Counted from the first letter of the stretch, positions 24,338 through 32,447 are shown. The stretch: DNA of 64,000 nucleotides from Actinomadura sp. NBRC 104425 (GCF_030269545.1 NZ_BSTN01000001.1:389204-453203), one strand, 5' to 3'. Notes: generated from the sequence alone by a model not told the origin. Program-made: numbers and translations.

Positions 24338-26269
24338 TCAGGCGGCAAGGGCGCCTGCGGAGGGGCGGTGCCCCGCGAACGCGTCGCGGACGTCCTGCCA
24401 GTGGCGGGTCCACCAATCGAGCATGCGGGAGTCGCGGACGAACGCCCGGCCGCAGGCGTTGAGCCACCAGTCCAGGGCGCCGGGACCGGAGCGGTGCGGG
24501 TGGCCGCAGCAGTGGCCGTAGTAGTACTCCAGGTGCCAGTTGTCGCACATGGTGGTCCACCACACGCGGCGCACCGCGTCGGCCAGGGCGCGCTCGTCGA
24601 CCGGGGCGATCGAGCGGTACCCGTTGGTGAAGGCGGCGACGCGGAACAGGTCGATGGCTCCGTCCTCGCGAGTGAACAGGGCGAGGGCGGCGCGGGCGAG
24701 CTCCTCCATCAGGGGACGCACGGCCAGCCGGTCCCAGTCGATGACGGCGGCGATCGCGTCCCCCTGCCACAGGAGGTTGTCGGGACGCAGGTCGCCATGC
24801 GTCCAGCCGTAGGGGCCGAGGGGGCGGTCACGGGCGGGTCGCAGCGCGCCGTACCGCCGCAGCAGGTGGATGCGCCGCCGCAGGTGGACGACGAAGGTCA
24901 GGTCCACCGTCTGCGGGGAGCGGAGGGAGGAGATGTGGTCGAGCAGGCGACCGGCGCGGGCCAACGCCTGCTCGGGGGGTTCGACCACTGCCGCGCGCGG
25001 ACGCGAGCGGGACACAGCCGTCGGCCAAGGCAGCAGGGGACCAGCCGACGCGAACCTGCCGGCAGCCAACGGCCAAGCGGTGCCGGAACCCGCATGCTGG
25101 GGGCCGCCTAGCTCGGACGCAGCCGCCGCCGGACCGACCAGCCCGGACGCGGGGCTAGACGACGCAGACACAGGGGCGGCTGACGCAGACGCGGTCGCCC
25201 CGAAGGCAGACGACGTTGACCCAGAAGCGCCCGCCCCAGAGCCGGCCGCACCGAACTCAGAGTCAGTCCATGCGGGCGCAGAGGCGGTGGCCGCGGACGC
25301 GGTCGTCCCAAAGGCGGATGCCTCAGAAGCGGCAGACGGGGGGCCGGACGCAGTTGCCCCAGAGTCGGCCGCCCCGGACGCGGAGGCAGCTGATCCTGAC
25401 GCGGGGCCAGACGACGCGGGCGCGGGGCCAGACGCCCAAGACTCAGAGGCAGCCGCCCCGCGCGCAGAACCGGACGACGCAGATGCAGTAGCAGTTGCTC
25501 CAGAGGCGGATGGCGCGGAGGCGGTCGGCTCGGATGCAGGGGCGGCCTCCTCAGAGGCGTCCGACACGGAAGCAGAAGCGGTCGACGCAGGGCCGTCCGT
25601 TCCGGGCGCAGGGGCAGACGACGCAGATGAAGAGACGGCCGGCCCAGAGGCGGCCCGCGCGGCTCTAGGGACGGGCGGCGCGGGCGCGGTGTGGGACGGC
25701 GTGGATCCGTGGGCGGGGCTAGGCGTCGTTGGCGCAACGCCGGACGGCGTGGGGGCGGACGCCGATGCGGAGGACGACACTGAGAAGCGCGGCGCCGGCA
25801 TAGAGGACGGCGAGACACGCGAACCAGTGGGCGGCCCGGGGGCATGAGGGGGCGCCGTGGCGCGGAGGAGGGCGTAGTGCAGGCGGGCAAGAAGGGCCCC
25901 CAGAGCACCGGCCTGCCGATCGGTCAACTCCACGCCGCGGATGTGGACGCCGTCGACCCACGGGAACACGCAGTAACCGCGCCCCGCGGCCTCGGCGACC
26001 AGAGCACCGCCGGGGGCGGGCAGCGCCGGGCGCACGGGCAGTCCGTCCTCGGCCAGGGCGGCGAGCACGGCGAGGTTGCGGCGGGCGGTGGGAAGGTCGA
26101 CGTCCAGGATCCGGCGCAGGCAGAACACGCCGCGCGCGGTGACGACCCGCCAGTTGCGGTTCATCATCCCCTCGGGGATCATCTCCGCGTTCTCCACCGC
26201 ACCCAACCGGAACATTTCCGCCAGGGCGAGTATTTCGCCCCCGGCTGCGCCGACTCGGTGTTGAGACAC
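24338..26269 (-). CDS. Aminoglycoside-phosphotransferase-family kinase with a 285-residue Ala/Ser/Pro/Gly insertion
   Basis: 643 residues, almost twice the usual 330-350. Residues 1-139 form the N-lobe (MIPEGMMNRNWRVVTARGVF, FPWVDGVHIRGVEL). Residues 427-643 form the C-lobe, with the catalytic Brenner motif THGDLRPDN (His491, Asp493) and the metal-binding IDWD. Between them lie about 285 residues almost free of charge, made of Ala, Ser, Pro, Gly and Thr in short irregular repeats. The reading frame is uninterrupted, so the insert is translated. Homologues phosphorylate aminoglycosides, homoserine or choline; the substrate is unknown. No in-frame stop separates the halves, so a fusion or a repeat expansion in the linker is more likely than two genes. 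Confidence 0.85.
   Translation of the reverse strand: MSQHRVGAAGGEILALAEMFRLGAVENAEMIPEGMMNRNWRVVTARGVFCLRRILDVDLPTARRNLAVLAALAEDGLPVRPALPAPGGALVAEAAGRGYCVFPWVDGVHIRGVELTDRQAGALGALLARLHYALLRATAPPHAPGPPTGSRVSPSSMPAPRFSVSSSASASAPTPSGVAPTTPSPAHGSTPSHTAPAPPVPRAARAASGPAVSSSASSAPAPGTDGPASTASASVSDASEEAAPASEPTASAPSASGATATASASSGSARGAAASESWASGPAPASSGPASGSAASASGAADSGATASGPPSAASEASAFGTTASAATASAPAWTDSEFGAAGSGAGASGSTSSAFGATASASAAPVSASSSPASGLVGPAAAASELGGPQHAGSGTAWPLAAGRFASAGPLLPWPTAVSRSRPRAAVVEPPEQALARAGRLLDHISSLRSPQTVDLTFVVHLRRRIHLLRRYGALRPARDRPLGPYGWTHGDLRPDNLLWQGDAIAAVIDWDRLAVRPLMEELARAALALFTREDGAIDLFRVAAFTNGYRSIAPVDERALADAVRRVWWTTMCDNWHLEYYYGHCCGHPHRSGPGALDWWLNACGRAFVRDSRMLDWWTRHWQDVRDAFAGHRPSAGALAA
24990..25855. 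repeat. Low-complexity repeat expansion inside the APH-type kinase gene
   Basis: About 865 bases composed of imperfect short units. On the plus strand they read as combinations of GCAGACGCGG, CCAGAGGCGG and GGCCGCCCC-like blocks; on the coding strand they specify Ala/Ser/Pro/Gly/Thr. Units drift in length, and the period is near 6-9 codons rather than exact. The block begins and ends cleanly at the N-lobe/C-lobe boundary of the kinase. Confidence 0.7.
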
Positions 26270-26484
26270 CGTGCCACGCTACCCGGGCGCCGGCGTCGGC
26301 GCGGGTAATCGTAAAACCGTGTCGCCGACCTTTTCTAAAGATCATTCCGGCGCACTGCGGGGCGGATCGCCCGGTCCGCCGCATTGTGCTGCGGAATCTC
26401 CGGAGAAGTGGCGGCCGCAGGCCCTGACCGGGCGATTACCTGACGCGCTGGCGAAGAAGTCGACGCGGGGGTCGCGGATACGGA

Positions 26485-26742
26485 ATGGTTTCCCTCATGG
26501 ATTACCGAATTCGAGGTGCCGCGGCGTCCGGTCCGGCCGAATGGCTGCTGGCCTTCCTGCGCGCCCGGGAGAAGTCGAGACGAGCCCGCACCGGCCGCGC
26601 CGGCGGACCGGCGGAATGGCTGCTGGTGTTCCTGGAGGCCGAACGCACCGAAACGGCGGCCCGGCAGCGCCCGTCGGTGCTGTCGCGGCGGAGCAAGAGC
26701 GAGGAGTACGCGTTCGGCCGGATGAACGCCCGGACGGCGTGA
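26485..26742 (+). CDS. Small orphan protein with a duplicated GPAEWLL motif
   Basis: 85 residues, or 81 if the ATG at 26497 is used; neither has a good ribosome site. The protein consists of two copies of a 25-residue unit: GPAEWLLAFLRAREKSRRAR (from residue 16) and GPAEWLLVFLEAERTETAAR (from residue 41). Each should form an amphipathic helix with Trp/Leu/Phe on one face and Arg/Glu on the other. It ends with a Ser/Arg-rich tail. No family is recognised. It is followed 13 bases later by a membrane protein gene, with which it probably forms an operon ended by the hairpin at 27599-27642. Confidence 0.6.
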   Translation: MVSLMDYRIRGAAASGPAEWLLAFLRAREKSRRARTGRAGGPAEWLLVFLEAERTETAARQRPSVLSRRSKSEEYAFGRMNARTA

Positions 26743-26755
26743 CGGGACGGAGAAA

Positions 26756-27574
26756 ATGATCATCGAAATGCTGTTCGCCGCCCTGATCGGCAGCGGGTTC
26801 GGCGGTGCCGAACTGATCGTCCGCTACCGCGACAGGCCCCTGGCGGCGTTCCTGTCCCCGGCCGGGCTGCTGTATCTGTTCGTCAACATCGGCGCGTCGG
26901 TCATCGCCCTGATCGCGATCACGGCGGCGGGCTGGACGTTCGGCCTGCCGGAGACCATGCCCCCGGTGAGCCTGCTGATCGTGCGGGTGCTGACGGCGGG
27001 CCTCGGCTCGGCCGCGCTGCTGCGCGTGTCGTTCACACTCGCCCACGACCGGGGCCCCGGGATCGGCCCCATCGCCGTCCTGGGCGGCATCCTGCGGATC
27101 CTGGACGGCGAGCTGGAGCGCAAGCGGGCGCTGAGCCGGCTTTCGCACGACGACCTGGCGGGGCTGTCGTTCGAGCGCGACCATGCGGCGCTGACCGAGC
27201 TGTGCTGCCACCTGCTGCGCGAGTTCGACCTGGCCGAGGCGCAGCGGCTGGGCGGGGTGGCCGCCGATCTCAGCCACCGCGACGACCTGACCGACGCCGA
27301 CAAGCTGGACTGCTTCGGGCTCGAACTGGCCCGGCTGGTCGGCGAGCGCGCGCTGCGGCAGGCCGCGGCGCGGCTGCGGGACCGTCCCGACCACGGGCTC
27401 CACCCGGCCCACCACCAGATGGTCGAGGACGACCGAATCGCCCCCGTGACCATGGAGCACGAGGCCGTCGCGGAGCCGCCGTTGCCGCCGCGGTCGGCGG
27501 TCACCAAGCCCTCGCGGCTCGCCCCGGGTTCCAACGGCAGCAGGCTGGACCGCAAAGTGCTCAGCGACGTCTGA
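26756..27574 (+). CDS. Uncharacterised membrane protein with three N-terminal helices and a cytoplasmic helical domain
   Basis: 272 residues from an ATG with GGAG close upstream. Three hydrophobic segments (about 2-20, 37-61 and 75-98) are followed by a cytoplasmic domain: an amphipathic region LGGILRILDGELERKRALSR, then a helical part (about 120-215) rich in Leu, Asp and Arg, and a disordered Pro-rich tail. No catalytic motif or known family is recognised. The small GPAEWLL protein lies just upstream and a strong terminator just downstream, giving a two-gene unit. A role in membrane attachment of a signalling or structural complex is only a guess. Confidence 0.75.
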   Translation: MIIEMLFAALIGSGFGGAELIVRYRDRPLAAFLSPAGLLYLFVNIGASVIALIAITAAGWTFGLPETMPPVSLLIVRVLTAGLGSAALLRVSFTLAHDRGPGIGPIAVLGGILRILDGELERKRALSRLSHDDLAGLSFERDHAALTELCCHLLREFDLAEAQRLGGVAADLSHRDDLTDADKLDCFGLELARLVGERALRQAAARLRDRPDHGLHPAHHQMVEDDRIAPVTMEHEAVAEPPLPPRSAVTKPSRLAPGSNGSRLDRKVLSDV

Positions 27575-27598
27575 GCCCCGATTCCACCCGACGGACCA

Positions 27599-27650
27599 GA
27601 AAGCCGGTGTGTCCCGGAGTCTTCCGGAACACACCGGCTTTCGTGATTTT
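27599..27650. terminator. Bidirectional intrinsic terminator
   Basis: Perfect 14-base arms GAAAGCCGGTGTGT (27599-27612) and ACACACCGGCTTTC (27629-27642), with an inner CCGGA/TCCGG pair. A T-rich stretch follows on the plus strand (CGTGATTTT). It sits between the convergent ends of the membrane protein gene and the small gene at 27672-27869. Confidence 0.85.
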
Positions 27651-27671
27651 CGCAATCGCCCGGACGGGCGG

Positions 27672-27869
27672 TCAGCCGGCGTCCACTCCGCGGAGCCGGG
27701 TGTGCTCTCGTCTATCCTGGTTCTCAAGGGCGGAGGCGATGCGGTGCAATGCCTCGGCCATGGACACCAGCGCCTCGACCTGCGCGGCCGCCATCAGATT
27801 CTCCGGCGACGGGTCGGCGGCCTGCGCCTCCGCCGCGGAATCGCGGGCCTGCTGAATCCACCAATGCAC
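27672..27869 (-). CDS. Small orphan helical protein
   Basis: 65 residues from a GTG start opening VHWWIQQARDSAAEAQ. The sequence is a single long amphipathic helix pattern with heptad-like Ala/Leu spacing (ENLMAAAQVEALVSMAEALH) and a basic tail, so a coiled-coil or helix-bundle partner is likely. No ribosome site is visible, and the frame is open far upstream, so the true start is uncertain. No family is recognised. It is followed by the bidirectional terminator at 27599-27642. Confidence 0.5.
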   Translation of the reverse strand: MHWWIQQARDSAAEAQAADPSPENLMAAAQVEALVSMAEALHRIASALENQDRREHTRLRGVDAG

Positions 27870-28030
27870 GTGTCGATGATAATCCGGGGACGGACGGCGC
27901 ACCCCGCAAGACCGCGCGGCGTTTCCTCCGTGAACATGCGCGAGCAGCACGGACTTCCACCCGCAAGAAAACGTTTCGTAGATCGCCGCCATAGCGTCCG
28001 TGACGCGATTCCCGCGGGGGCAATAGAAAA

Positions 28031-28066
28031 CGGCTCCCGTCTCGGATGGATTCCGAGAGGGAGCCG
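28031..28066 (-). terminator. Intrinsic terminator of the secreted Asp/Lys-rich protein gene
   Basis: Stem CGGCTCCC (28031-28038) / GGGAGCCG (28059-28066), extended inside by TCTCGGA/TCCGAGA. On the minus strand it is followed by TTTTCTAT. It lies about 95 bases beyond the stop of the minus-strand gene at 28162. Confidence 0.8.
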
Positions 28067-28161
28067 AATTCGGTGCGCGTGCGGCGGCGGTGGTCAGCCG
28101 CGGGCGGGCGGGCCCGGCCCGAACCCGCTGTGCACCGCTCAGCCGGCCGGACGGGTTTCGG

Positions 28162-28971
28162 TCACTGCAGCGCCTTGGCGGCGTACGGGTTGAACTTCTC
28201 ATCGGACATGGACCGGACCGCCACGTCCTGCTGCTGGCCCTGGTCGGTGCGCTTGGCGGTGCCCCGCAGCTTGGCGGCCGGCTTCATCAGCCGGCCCACG
28301 ACCCCGCCGAGCCGTCCCTCACCGGACTTGCCCGGACGGGGCCGGGCCAGGGCCTGACGCTTGGTGGACGGCAGCGGGCGGCTGTAGCTGTACAGCTTGA
28401 CCGGACGCGACCAGTGCGCCTTGGCGCGGTGGCTCCTGGCCTTGTGGGAGCGCGCCTTGCGCGGCTTGGCCTTGGCCTTGTACGACTTCACCTTGCGCGG
28501 CTTGGCCTTGTACTTCTTGACCTTCTTCTTCGGCTTGGCCTTGTGCGCGTAGGAGTCGTCGGGGTCGTTCTCGCAGCGCGAGCAGTACCCCCCGCCGCCG
28601 TAGCTGAAGGACTTGGTGATGTTCACCATCGCCAGCGCCCCGCCGTACGCGCTGATCGGCCCGGTCGAGCCGCCCCACAGGCCGAGGAAGCCGTCGTCGT
28701 CATCGTCGTGGTCGTCCTCGTCGTCCCAGTGGAACGAGGCGCCGGCGGCGCCGCCCGGCTGGGATTGGGTCTGGTCGACGTCGATCGAGTTGCGTTTCGA
28801 CGTGAAGGTGCGCGCGTCGTTCGCCACCTCGCTCTCGATGTGGCCGTCCAGCCGCCCGTGCGGGTCGGCGACGTCGGCGGCGGCGAGCGCGACGAAGCCG
28901 CCGGAGCCGAACGTCACGGCGCCGGCGGCGACCACGGCCGCGCGGCTCAGGTTCTTGGTCCAGTTGCGCAT
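28162..28971 (-). CDS. Secreted protein with Asp-rich and Lys/Arg-rich repeat regions
   Basis: 269 residues. The ATG at 28971 has AGGAG 7 bases upstream. A signal peptide (Lys/Arg start then residues 11-31, cleavage near ALA) precedes an N-terminal part DVADPHGRLDGHIESEVAND. An acidic tract of consecutive Asp (DDEDDHDDDDD) follows, then a Cys pair (YCSRC). Next comes a strongly basic repeat (about 140-190) built of KAKPRK and SHKAR units. The tail is Arg-rich and ends AAKALQ. No family is recognised. The charge-segregated layout suggests electrostatic binding to wall polymers such as teichoic acid or DNA, which is inference. A terminator follows the gene. Confidence 0.78.
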   Translation of the reverse strand: MRNWTKNLSRAAVVAAGAVTFGSGGFVALAAADVADPHGRLDGHIESEVANDARTFTSKRNSIDVDQTQSQPGGAAGASFHWDDEDDHDDDDDGFLGLWGGSTGPISAYGGALAMVNITKSFSYGGGGYCSRCENDPDDSYAHKAKPKKKVKKYKAKPRKVKSYKAKAKPRKARSHKARSHRAKAHWSRPVKLYSYSRPLPSTKRQALARPRPGKSGEGRLGGVVGRLMKPAAKLRGTAKRTDQGQQQDVAVRSMSDEKFNPYAAKALQ

Positions 28972-29218
28972 CTGTGTACTCCTGTCTTGTGTGTTCGTGT
29001 TCGATGCACTTACGCGGCGGCGCATGAGGTGCGCTCGCCCGGCGACGGTGCGGCAGGGCACCGAGCGCCCCGGTGGGAGACTGGTCTTCGGCTGGGCCGG
29101 GTGGTGGCGCCGTCTCCGCCTGCACGTGTTGCGGCTCCTGTGGGCGGGACGCGATGCGGCCGTACGGGCGGCGCGCTGAAACGGGCCCGTCCCCGGGCAG
29201 CCCAGCCCATGGACGGCG

Positions 29219-30340
29219 TCAGTCGGGGACGGCCCCGGGTTCCTCGGCCGCGATCATGTCGTCCAGGGCCACGTAGGGGACGGTGGCGGCACTGCTGTCG
29301 CGGTGGATGCGCAGCGGGTGGGCCGGCAGCATTCCGGCGAGGGCCGGCTGGGGATGCGCCGCGGACACGTACGTCATGTCGGCCGGGACGTGGTGAGTGA
29401 ACGGGGAGGGCCTGCGGGTCGGGGTGGGCTCGCTTTCGGCCGTGCAGGATCGGCAGTGATCGACGGCTGCGGGCCGCACGGTGGGGCCCGGCCAGGTGGT
29501 GTCGTCCGCTACGCGCACGCCTGCGGAGGGAGCTGCGCCGTAGTCGGGGGTCGAGGCGGGCTCCTTGGCGAGCTCGGCGATGTCGAGGGGCTGCGTGGAC
29601 GCGTCGGCTGATGTCATGACGGGGATCGGCGGCCCGAACGGCAGCGGCTGCGCACCAACGGTGTTCGGCGGGAACTGCTCGTCCACTCCCCGGACACCAC
29701 CGGTGGAGTCCAGCACCGGTCGCAGCCCGCCGCGAAGCGTCTCCGTGCCGAGGCCGGGGGCGCCCACCATGACGCGGGCGAGCGTCCTTCTGGCCTCGCG
29801 CAGCAGGTCCTGCGCCCGGGCGGTGGAACCTCCCGCTGATGAGGCTGCGCTCGTCGTGACCTGGTCCATCGCGCGGAAGAACGACCCGTCGCCGAGCGGA
29901 CCACGACGTCCCATCAGGGCGCACACCCTGCAGTCGCCGCGCTCGGCCCGCCGGATGCCAGGCAGCGGCTCGGCGACGCGCCGCACCCGGTGCCGACGGA
30001 CACCGCCTGCCGGCACCGTCTCCCGCTCCCGCATGTCCGCTTCGCCCGCCTCGGGTTCGTCCGCGGCCGCCAGCAGGCGCGACGCGTGACGCAGCGCCCC
30101 TGCCACGATGCGCGGGTCACGCGGCTCGACCGCCGTGCGCCCGCCGCCCGCCTCGGTATGCGCGACCCCGTCGGTGTCGGTGACGGCCGCGTCGGCGGTG
30201 TGCGCCAACAGCGCGGCGGCGATCCAGCTCGCCAGGGCCAGACCGCCGACGATCGCGATGCGCGCCGCGAACGGCAGCCGGGCAGGGCGGATGCGATCCC
30301 CGGGGCACCGCGCCCCGCGCTGGATCGATTCCGGCCACAT
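29219..30340 (-). CDS. Membrane-anchored or secreted orphan protein with CxxC motifs
   Basis: 373 residues from the ATG at 30340 with GAGGAG 8-9 bases upstream. A signal anchor (about 27-47, IAIVGGLALASWIAAALLA) places the rest outside the cell. The exported part carries two CxxC motifs, RGDCRVCALMG (about 134-144) and DHCRSCTAES (about 293-302). The intervening region is Pro, Gly and Thr-rich with little predicted structure. The two CxxC motifs could bind zinc or form a disulfide pair. No homologous family is recognised. It is transcribed in the same direction as the Asp/Lys-rich gene, 247 bases away. Confidence 0.7.
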   Translation of the reverse strand: MWPESIQRGARCPGDRIRPARLPFAARIAIVGGLALASWIAAALLAHTADAAVTDTDGVAHTEAGGGRTAVEPRDPRIVAGALRHASRLLAAADEPEAGEADMRERETVPAGGVRRHRVRRVAEPLPGIRRAERGDCRVCALMGRRGPLGDGSFFRAMDQVTTSAASSAGGSTARAQDLLREARRTLARVMVGAPGLGTETLRGGLRPVLDSTGGVRGVDEQFPPNTVGAQPLPFGPPIPVMTSADASTQPLDIAELAKEPASTPDYGAAPSAGVRVADDTTWPGPTVRPAAVDHCRSCTAESEPTPTRRPSPFTHHVPADMTYVSAAHPQPALAGMLPAHPLRIHRDSSAATVPYVALDDMIAAEEPGAVPD

Positions 30341-31270
30341 GCCCCTGACTCCTCACTGACGATTCACCGGCGTCGGCCCGGACGCCGTCTCACCGCTGCC
30401 GGACGGCCGGCGGCTCCAGGCGGCGCCGGGCCGCCGCAACGGCCGGCGCGGCACGTGAAGTCGTCCACCGCCCGCACCATGGACGTCGATATCGATTTGG
30501 TGTCGGCGGGGTCCCGGCGGAACCGCCGCACGGCTGGTCGGTCGTTCAGTATCGCGCCGCCCCGCGCACCGTTCCGGAAAGGCGCGGCGGGACGGCCCCG
30601 AAAATGTCGGGAGTCACGGCGGGCCGACCGGTCCCCGCATCCGGCTGCCGAACGGCCGCCGGGCGAGACCGGTGAGTCCGCCGTCCCGAAGCTAACATTG
30701 TTCCACCGGCCGATCTCCGACATATATGTCGATCGCATCCATCATTTACTGGATACGGCCGGGTGCTTTACGGTCACGACGTCCGCGTCTCCGGCGAACA
30801 GAATTTTCGCGGGGCAAACCGGATTGCCGGGAGAAAATGCCAGAACACCCCATTCGCCATTCACAAAAGGCATCCCGAAGAGGCCGGCGACGATTCACAC
30901 TGATACCCGGCGGGACAGGACGCTATGACAGCGAACGGCACGTCCACCGCACAACAGACCGGAACCCGAATTCACTCGACACGCGACCAGACGACCTGGC
31001 GCACAAGGAACCGAACGGAGCGAACTAGCGGGATGCACGCATCACGGGGCAGACATCACCGCCTCCGCCTTCAGGCATGAGAACACTTCAGCCCGACATT
31101 ACCGCCCGGCCCATCCCCTACACGAGAAGCGAGCGAGCACCCCCCGCCCGAAACCGTCCATCCAAACCACAACCCGCACAGCACGATGCCCGCAAGAAAA
31201 CACCCCCGCCGGCACTGACGCCGGGACAAACCCCACCCCGCGAGCGGATTTTCATCCGCGCACGCCAAAA
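30341..31270. other. 930-base region without a supported gene
   Basis: No reading frame here has a ribosome site, biased codon use or a recognisable motif. GC content drops between about 30690 and 31030, which suggests regulatory DNA or a remnant of foreign sequence. It contains the palindrome at 30718-30731 and the promoter region for the gene starting at 30340. Confidence 0.5.
30718..30731. promoter_or_regulatory. 14-base perfect palindrome, operator candidate
   Basis: CGACATATATGTCG is a perfect, AT-rich palindrome in otherwise GC-rich DNA, about 380 bases upstream of the minus-strand gene starting at 30340. It has the look of a dimeric regulator site, but no gene is near enough to say which promoter it controls. 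Confidence 0.35.
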
Positions 31271-31303
31271 GGGGTGCTGGGGCAGAAAACGCCCCAGCAC
31301 CCC
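31271..31303 (-). terminator. Intrinsic terminator of the first small secreted protein
   Basis: Perfect 12-base stem GGGGTGCTGGGG / CCCCAGCACCCC with a 9-base loop. On the minus strand it runs into TTTTGGCG, 70 bases past the stop of the gene at 31373. Confidence 0.85.
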
Positions 31304-31372
31304 GCCAGGCCGTCGATCTCATCCAGGCCGCGCGTCGTCGCGACGGGATGGATCAGAACGTCTCGCCTATTC

Positions 31373-31606
31373 TCAGAACCCGCTGAGCAGGTCCAGGAGG
31401 CTGGCCTTGTTCCGGATGGTGTTGTGGTTGGCCAGGGTGTTCTTGTTGACGTTGTTGGCGGTGACGCTCACCGCCTGCTTCTGCTGCTGAGCGTTGACGT
31501 CCGGGTCGTCGCCCCGGCCGCTGGCGTGCGCGGGCGAGCTCAGGAGCAGGGCCCCAGCCGCCGCACCGATCACCAGGCCAGCCGCAGCCGTCGCCTTCTT
31601 CAGCAT
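31373..31606 (-). CDS. Small secreted Asn/Gln-rich protein, paralogue 1
   Basis: 77 residues. The ATG at 31606 has AGGAGA 6 bases upstream. The signal peptide (MLKKATAAAGLVIGAAAGAL then LLSSPAHA) is cleaved after AHA near residue 28. The mature 49 residues are polar and Asn/Gln-rich (NAQQQKQAVSVTANNVNKNT) and end in LLDLLSGF. The signal peptide is nearly identical in design to that of the gene at 32232-32447, as is the Asn-rich body and the Leu-rich end, so the two are paralogues. Strong ribosome site and terminator argue for a genuine, well-expressed gene. A short adhesive or amyloid-like surface peptide, chaplin-like in size, is possible but there is no chaplin motif. Confidence 0.78.
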   Translation of the reverse strand: MLKKATAAAGLVIGAAAGALLLSSPAHASGRGDDPDVNAQQQKQAVSVTANNVNKNTLANHNTIRNKASLLDLLSGF

Positions 31607-32106
31607 CGAGCTTCTCCTTCACCTGTCGTGGACAAGTTGTTTGATGGGGACGCTCTCGTCTTTCGTGGACTCACGATTTGGAGAGCACCGATGTCCACCG
31701 TCGCGATCAAGAGTATGGCCCGCAATGCAAAGCGCGAAGCAAGAGCACGAAAAACCGGTCAGAGTGAATCATAAATTGAGGACATGAAGCCTGCGGAGAT
31801 CAACTCGATCCCCGGCAAACTAGACATGCTCCAGCCAATCCCGGTTAACCCCCACCCGAGGGAAGAGCCAACCGGTATCGCGCCACCGGAACAACTCGGG
31901 AAAAGGCGCCGTTCTCCGATATTGCCGCCCCTGATCCACCTCCTCTGCACCGTCCCGCGGCCCAGCCGGCCCCACACCTCCCGGCGACCACCGGAAGAAA
32001 CACCCCGGTCCCGAACTGTCGGCCGGCCGCACGATAAAAGCGCGATGGCGACGGCCGCACCGCTCATTCCGCACCCGCCCCCCTGATCGAGCACGGACAC
32101 AAAACA
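31607..32106. other. Intergenic region between the paralogous small secreted genes
   Basis: 500 bases of DNA with no supported gene; it holds the promoter of the downstream small secreted gene. Plus-strand frames here are Pro/Arg-rich shadows. No inverted repeat other than the flanking terminators was seen. Confidence 0.45.
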
Positions 32107-32141
32107 AGGGATGCCGGAACGCAAGGCGTTCCGGCATCCCT
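32107..32141 (-). terminator. Intrinsic terminator of the second small secreted protein
   Basis: Perfect 16-base stem (AGGGATGCCGGAACGC and its complement) around a 3-base loop, followed on the minus strand by TTGTTTTGTG. It lies about 90 bases past the stop of the gene at 32232. Confidence 0.85.
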
Positions 32142-32231
32142 GGGTCAGGCAGTCGACCGGCTCATGCTGACCTTGGCTCAACCACCGGCCAGGGCCGTCA
32201 GAATCGCAACTCCGCGCTACGTCAGGAGTCG

Positions 32232-32447
32232 TCAGCCCAGCAACAGCGCCAGCGGGTCGGGGATGTTCAGCGTGGCCAGATTGTTGTTGTTGGTGTTCGT
32301 GTTCGAGTTCATGTTGTAGTTGTACACGTTGACGACGTTCCGCGGGCCCTTGTCCCGCCCGTCGGCGTCGGCGGGTGAAGACAGGAGCAGAGCCCCGGCG
32401 ACCGCGCTAGCGACCAGGCTCGCGGCCGCGAAGGTCTTCTTGAACAT
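32232..32447 (-). CDS. Small secreted Asn-rich protein, paralogue 2
   Basis: 71 residues from the ATG at 32447 with GGAGGAG 6 bases upstream. A signal peptide MFKKTFAAASLVASAVAGAL then LLSSPADA is followed by a mature peptide dominated by Asn/Thr/Tyr (VVNVYNYNMNSNTNTNNNN), then a hydrophobic end NIPDPLALLLG. It is clearly related to the gene at 31373-31606. The Asn-rich repeat suggests self-association or a surface-exposed, possibly fibril-forming role; this is inference from composition only. Strong start and terminator support expression. Confidence 0.78.
   Translation of the reverse strand: MFKKTFAAASLVASAVAGALLLSSPADADGRDKGPRNVVNVYNYNMNSNTNTNNNNLATLNIPDPLALLLG

Noticed and set aside
24870..25847. 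A plus-strand Asp/Ala/Glu-rich frame of 325 codons antisense to the APH insert
   Set aside because: Its acid-rich composition is a by-product of the Ala/Ser/Pro repeats on the opposite strand. No ribosome site or family was seen, so the minus-strand reading with kinase motifs at both ends was preferred.
24990..25855. A CRISPR-like repeat array
   Set aside because: The units are short, drift in length, and are translated; there are no regular spacers or cas genes.
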